From Avena insularis (taxonomy: Eukaryota > Streptophyta > Magnoliopsida > Poales > Poaceae), in assembly GCA_023614405.1 (NCBI GenBank), contig CM042697.1:188975189-189039188 (forward strand): a DNA stretch of 64,000 nt, read 5' to 3'. Shown here one piece after another: positions 58,950 through 64,000 of this stretch. Numbering within the stretch: position 1 is the first letter of the stretch; each line of letters opens with the position of its first letter. Below the pieces are notes generated by a model, which did not search any database, was not told the origin of the DNA, and saw only the letters and a list, made by a program, of their open reading frames with translations. The position numbers were made by a program, and so were the translations under genes.

Positions 58950-59660
58950 AGCTACAAAAATAAAACCTATGGTGTTGATTGTTCTATAGTAATTATAATG
59001 TACAACAGTCCACTATGAGCAACTTATGCATGTTAATTAAATATAAAAAGGATAAGCATCTACCATTCAATTAAAGATGCAATTAAACAAAATATAATAT
59101 ATGTTATATAGTAATCATCATGTAAAACAGTCCACTTTGTGTAGTTTTTACTCTGATCATAAGACATATAATGAAGCAGCCAAAATAATGCAACAGACAA
59201 GATGATGAAACCTTCATCACACGCAAAACAGATCATAATCTGAATAGTACATACAAGTTGGACAATTGACCAATTGGTTGCAATAATAAGTAGTGTGGGA
59301 CAATTAAACACAAGCAGGATAAGCATCAATACTACGATTAAACAGGCAAAATATAACCTACGGTACTGATTGTTCTATAGAACTGATTATGTGACATCTC
59401 ACTATGAACAATTAATACTATGCAACATAACAAATAAGAAGGGCAGGACAAATAAACATCTTTCAAGCAATTAAGAAAATAACATATGAGGTTGATTTTT
59501 CGATAGTAATCATCATGTAAAACAGACAACTATGAACAATTAATACTTTGCTCATTAGACATATCACGAAGCAGTCAGACTAATGCAACAGACAGGATAA
59601 TGAAACCCTGATCACAAGCCTTGTAAAATTACAAGCAATTTCACAGACAAAACAAATAAG
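58950..59660. repeat. Degenerate internal repeats upstream of the CACTA gene
   Basis: AT-rich. A block with GTAATCATCATGTAAAACAG recurs at 59111 and 59506, followed both times by GAAGCAG and AATGCAACAGACA. Related blocks start at about 58985 and 59365, and AGGATAAGCATC recurs at 59050 and 59318. It lies in the presumed intron or leader. Confidence 0.7.
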
Positions 59661-59759
59661 AGAGATTGACTGCACCAAAAAAGCAAATTGGTGGCATGAC
59701 AGGATAATGAACAACATTTCATCGGCAAAAGTAAAAAAAACATGAGCATCGAGCATAAG

Positions 59760-60400
59760 CGTGTTTCCTGTCCTACAGGCTTTAGAGCCTTTTTGATATC
59801 CCGTTTCTTGTGGTGACCCTTGGCATGTGGCATTGAGCTGGATGGCGAGGTAGAAGACCTCGTTGACGAGGTGGATTAATATGTAGATGGGCCTTGTCGT
59901 GTGGTGACAGACCTTGTCGGCAAGGTGGACAGTGAGATGGACGGCGAGCTGGCCAACTATGCCGGTGAAGTGTACGGCTAGGTGGTCGGTGGGATATCGG
60001 CGAGGTGGACGACCTGCTAGCTCGATGGCCTGGTGGAAAACCGGGACGGTGAGGAGGGGCTAGGGTTTGGGCTAGGGTGATGGAGAGGTTACCACTGGAG
60101 GGACAGACGGAGACGAGGGGAGTATAAGCAGAGAGCGGAGGGGCGCAGATGGGGCCGCCGGCGTGGGGATTAGGGACACGGACGGCGGGGAGGGCGAGGG
60201 GAGAAGGGGGAGGATGGCGCCAAGGGTGGTGGGGAAATTTGGATCTATCTTGTTTTGGTGAGGGGATAAAAAGGCTTTTGAATATACTATGTAAATGTTC
60301 TTTGGACGAATGTTTAAGTGGCGCTGTGGGGGTGTGCTAAAAGGTAATTGCACACCAAGAAATTTTTGTTTGAGTAGAAACTCTCCCGCGTCTAGCGCCA
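59760..60400 (-). promoter_or_regulatory. Leader/promoter-like region of the CACTA gene
   Basis: On the minus strand it is C-rich with CCCTAGCCC-type runs at 60080-60050 and Pro-rich short frames, typical of a 5' untranslated leader. CCTTTTTATCCCC at about 60260-60275 could be a weak TATA region. There is no start codon followed by a long frame. Confidence 0.4.
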
Positions 60401-60420
60401 AATTTTGCATGGGCAGCAGG

Positions 60421-61002
60421 ACCTGACCTGGAAATTTGGGCTTGGTGTCCTAGCCGTTGGATGCATGATGGAGGGTACAAATAAATCAACCATTTTTTTT
60501 AAAAAAGTCTTCACTATAAGGGCCTCGTGTTGAAAACTATAAATTACTGACAAGTAAATCTATAAAAAAAGCAATAATATGGAGTACTACTTTATATTCT
60601 GTTTGTGACATAATATTTGTATAATGATATTAAGAGATGTAAAAGTATTTTGGATACTATATTCAAATTTTGATAAGATTCAAACTGCAGCCAAAAACAC
60701 GGTTAAAAGATCTTCAAATGGGAAGATCTTGCGGGCCAATGTCTAGGGTTTTGCTCAAAAAGGCATATCAGAGAACGTAGGAATCATCCCTATAAAATTG
60801 CACATAACCCTACAAGCAACAGTTAATTATATATGCTACATACGGTTTGTGTTTTTAATAAAACCATAGATCGTGGGTATATTCTATCTCAACAACCCAT
60901 CACAACGGTGCTACATAAATTGCCTAACGCAACAACCCACCAAACTTTTGTAAATATTCTAGTGACATATGCATGATTTGGCCATGGCTATGGTCGGTAA
61001 AT
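60421..61002. other. No gene recognised
   Basis: About 580 bp of AT-rich sequence between the CACTA leader and the tandem array. I see no open frame of note, no inverted repeat and no element terminus. Confidence 0.5.
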
Positions 61003-63822
61003 TTGAGCCCCCCTTCCAGCTAGACCGACAGAAACTTGTTTATATCGCGGGGGTTGCACCGAGAGGTTCTAGGTGAATCCAACTGGTGATCTAGCCACTA
61101 AATAATATGTAGTATTTATTAAAAATAGGGTGATGCATTTTCACATCACATCCTTGGTGGCTGCTTCACAAAATAGGCCCTTTTTGGGCACCGGGAAAAT
61201 GGAAAATAGACTTTCCGTGCAGAGAACGTGAAAACTTCATGAAGCAACATTATTTTCCATCACAGAATACACGCATGTGCAGAATAAGGGCACATCATAA
61301 TAAACTATGCCATGGTTGTGGTCATGACCTAGCTCATCTTGCCCCGAAAGCCATGAATCCTCGAAGGCGGTAGGTGATTTCTGCGAACACTTTCTTTGAA
61401 TAATCCGGATATTCCATATTTGTTATGTTTGCCTGCAACTAGGCAACATAAAACGAATATGTGCGAAGGTTTCACATTTTTTGATTTTTTTGAATTTTCT
61501 AGGTCAGTTTTGAAATTCGACTGAAACCGCTGCAGTCAGGGTTCCTGGCTATGTGTCGGGTCTTGCTAATATCTCGTTGGATCTCTGAATAAATGCCATA
61601 TTTTTCACCTAGAAATTATTTTTTCAGAAATTACCGAGATAGCTACGAGGTAGCTCCAGTCTAAATTTGGGCCTCCTCCAACAAGACCGACAGAAACTTG
61701 TTTATATCGCAGGGGTTGTGCCGAGAGGTTCTAGGTGAATGCAACTGGTGATCTGGCCACTAAATGCTCTTTAGTATTAATTAAAAATGGGTGATGCATT
61801 TTCACATCACATCCTTGGTGGATGCTTTACAAAATAGTCCCTTTTTCGACATTGGGAAAATGGAAAATGGATTTTTCGGGCAGAGAACATGAAAACTTCA
61901 TAAAGCAACATTGTTTGGCATCACAAGATACACGCATGTGCTGATTATGGGCACATCATAACAAACTATGTCATGGCTGTGGTCATGACCTAGCTCATCT
62001 TGCCCGAAAGCCATGAATCCTCTAAGGCGGTAGGTGATTTCTATGAACACTTTCTTCGAATAATCCTGATATACCATGTTTGTTATTTTTGCATGCAACT
62101 AGGGAACATGAAACGAATATGTGCGAAGGTTTCACATTTTTTGAATTTTTTGAATTTTCGAGTCCGGTTTCAAAATCCGGTCGATATCGCGACTGTCAGG
62201 GTTCCTGGCTATGTGCAGGGTCTTGCTAATCTCTCGTTGGATCTCTGAAGAAATGCCATGTTTTATACCTGGAAATGATTTTTTGGAAAATTACCAAGAT
62301 ACCTACGAGGTAGCTCTAGGCTAAATTTGGGCCCCCTCTAGCAAGACCGGAAGAATCTTGTTTATATTACGGGGGTTGCGACGAGAGGTTCTAGGTGAAT
62401 CCAACCGATGATCTGGCCACTAAATACTGTATAGTATTTATTGAAAATGGGGTGATGCATTTTCACATCACATCCTTGGTGGCTGCTTCGCAAAAGTGGA
62501 TTTTCCGTGCGGAGAACGTGAAAAATTCATTAAGCAACATTGTTCGGCATCACGATATACACCCATAGGTGGAATATGGGCGCATTAAGGCAAACTATGC
62601 CATGGTTGTGGTCATGACCTAGCTCATTTTCGCTGAAAGCCTTGAATCCCCGAAGGCGGTGGGTCATTTCCGTGAACACTTTTTTAGAATAACCCCCATA
62701 TTCCATGTTTGCTATTTTTGCATGCATCTAGGCAACATGAAATGGCAATATGCGAAGGTTTCACATTTTTTGAATTTTTTAGGCTGGTTTCGAAATCGGG
62801 CCGATACCGCAGCAGTCAGGGTTCCTGGCTATGTGCCGGGTCTTGCTAATCTCTCGTTGGATCTCTAAAGAAATGCCATATTTTGTACCTAGAAATGATT
62901 TTTTCGGAAAATTACCGGCATAACTATGAGGTAGCTCCAGGATAAATTTGGCCCCCCTCCAGCAAGACAGGCAGAAACTTGTTTATATCACGGGTGTTAC
63001 GCCGAGAGGTTCTAGGTGAATCCAACCGGTGATCTGGCCACTAAATGATCTATGGTATTTATTAAAAAATGGGGTGATGCATTGTCACGCCACATCCTTG
63101 GTTGCTGCTTCACAAAATAGGCTCTGTTTCGGCACCAGGAAAATGGAAAATGGATTTTTCGTGCGGAGAACGTGAAAACTTCATGAAGCAACATTGTTTG
63201 GCATCACAATATACACCCATGCGCGGAATATTGGCGTATTAAGGCAAAATATGCCATGGCTGTGGTCATGACCTAGATCATTTGCCCTGAAAGCCATGAA
63301 TCCCCGAAGGCGGTAGGTCATTTCCGTGAATACCTTTTTAGAATAACCCCCATATTCCATGTTTGCTATTTTCGCATGCAACTAGGCAACATGAAATGAC
63401 AATATGCGAAGGTTTCACCTTTTTTTATTTTTTTTTGAATTTTGTATGCCGGTTTCAAAATCCGGCTGATACCACGGCAGTCAGGGTTCCTGGCTATGTG
63501 TTGGGTCTTACTAATCTCTCGTTGGATCTCTAAAGAAATGCCATGTTTTGTACCTAGAAATGATTTTTTGGAAAACTACCGAGATAGCTACAAGGTAGCT
63601 CCAGGCTAAATTTGGGTCGCACCCCCTCTAGCAAGGCCGGCAGAAACTTGTTTATATCGCGAGAGTTGCGCCGAGAGGTTCTAGGTGAATCCAACCGGTG
63701 ATCTGGCCACTAAATGCTCTATATTATTTATTAAAAATGGGGTTATAAATTTTCACATCACATGCTTGGTGGTTGATTTACAAAATATTCCCTTTCTCGG
63801 CACCAGGAAAATGGAAAATAAC
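61003..63822. repeat. Tandem array of a ~660-bp repeat, about 4.3 copies
   Basis: The anchor GAAACTTGTTTATAT (or close) occurs at 61031, 61693, 62353, 62974 and 63643, giving spacings of 662, 660, 621 and 669 bp. Copy 3 is short because about 40 bp around 62485-62500 are missing. Copies share runs such as GAGAGGTTCTAGGTGAAT, TCAGGGTTCCTGGCTATGTG and TCTCGTTGGATCTCT. The last copy stops being alignable at about 63822. A minus-strand frame of about 65 codons recurs in copies 2-4, but I read it as a side product of the repeat. Confidence 0.88.
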
Positions 63823-64000
63823 ACAGAAGATGGAAACATATATATCTTAGGGCAGCATATATTGTTTCCCATTGCACACATGTGGAAACTACAACTAGAA
63901 ACATTATAACAACTAATCTCTCAACCTAAATGCATGAAAGATCTCTGAAACTGAACACATACTACCCAAAATAAACTGAACGGATGATGCATGTTTGATC
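63823..64000. other. Sequence right of the tandem array, nothing recognised
   Basis: 178 bp of AT-rich DNA unlike the repeat unit; no feature seen before the window ends. Confidence 0.5.

Larger units (their letters stand above)
55798..60420 (-). mobile_element. CACTA (En/Spm) DNA transposon, partial
   Basis: The left end is CACTACAAGAATTT at 55798, the usual CACTA inverted-repeat end, preceded by TAT as possible 3-bp duplication. The next 650 bp carry many TCGTCACGG / GTGACGTTTT motifs in both directions, as in CACTA subterminal regions. A multi-exon gene of the second CACTA protein type follows on the minus strand. The other terminus (a reverse complement ending in TTCTTGTAGTG) was not found, and the main transposase is absent. 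The right limit is a guess from the 5'-leader-like stretch at 59760-60400. Confidence 0.75.

Noticed and set aside
61003..63822. CRISPR-like or rDNA spacer array
   Set aside because: Units are 660 bp, adjacent without unique spacers, in a plant nuclear context; no rRNA sequence is present.
1..64000. Host genes, tRNA or rRNA genes
   Set aside because: No frame outside transposable elements shows a known domain or exon structure, and no tRNA or rRNA signature was recognised by eye.

Overview
The window is intergenic DNA of a large-genome grass, most likely a Triticeae species (wheat, Aegilops, barley or rye group). The evidence is the BARE/Angela/WIS-type copia LTRs (TGTTGGAGATATGCCC start, ATGCTACGAACCCCTACA end), a Stowaway MITE with CTCCCTCCG ends, and deep nesting of LTR retrotransposons. 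I find no host protein-coding gene, tRNA or rRNA. Nearly every open frame belongs to a transposable element, and almost all of them are broken by stops or frameshifts.

Layout. (1) 1-8873: the 5' part of a Ty3/gypsy Tat-clade element on the minus strand (LTR, gag, protease, RT, two RNase H domains). It leaves the window on the left and is interrupted at 2866-5164 by a 2.3-kb TG...CA insertion with target duplication ACTAT. (2) 8874-9391: the C-terminal end of an older plus-strand gypsy integrase. (3) 9392-54882: one very old Ty3/gypsy element with LTRs of about 4.5 kb, orientation minus. Its left LTR (9392-34819) is split by a solo LTR (10502-14331), a PIF/Harbinger DNA transposon (15663-18059) and a full-length Reina-like chromovirus (18820-33479). 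The Reina copy is itself split by a full-length BARE/Angela-type copia (23782-32871), whose leader carries a Stowaway MITE. The internal domain (34820-39958) holds a rearranged BARE-type copia (35261-37373) and relics of pol. The right LTR (39959-54882) is split by an 11.6-kb Tekay-like chromovirus (42513-54133). (4) 54883-55797: a short unassigned stretch with a fragment of an unrecognised protein. (5) 55798-about 60420: a partial CACTA (En/Spm) element with a multi-exon, Transposase_24-like gene on the minus strand. (6) 61003-63822: about 4.3 copies of a roughly 660-bp tandem repeat.

Target-site duplications and shared homologies give a relative order. The gypsy remnant at 8.9-9.25 kb and the 4.5-kb-LTR element are oldest. 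The solo LTR, Harbinger, Reina, Tekay-like and rearranged copia insertions followed, and the Angela-type copia went into Reina last. My hand comparison of the two 269-bp Reina LTRs gives 10 mismatches and no gaps.

Nothing here proves a new biological system. The best candidates for something under-described are the extra frame upstream of gag in the Tekay-like element (a possible double-stranded-RNA-binding-like start, a coiled coil and an acidic tail), its histidine-rich gag linker, a conserved cysteine-rich short frame inside its LTR family, the non-matching GC-rich islands in its two LTRs, and the 660-bp tandem array.
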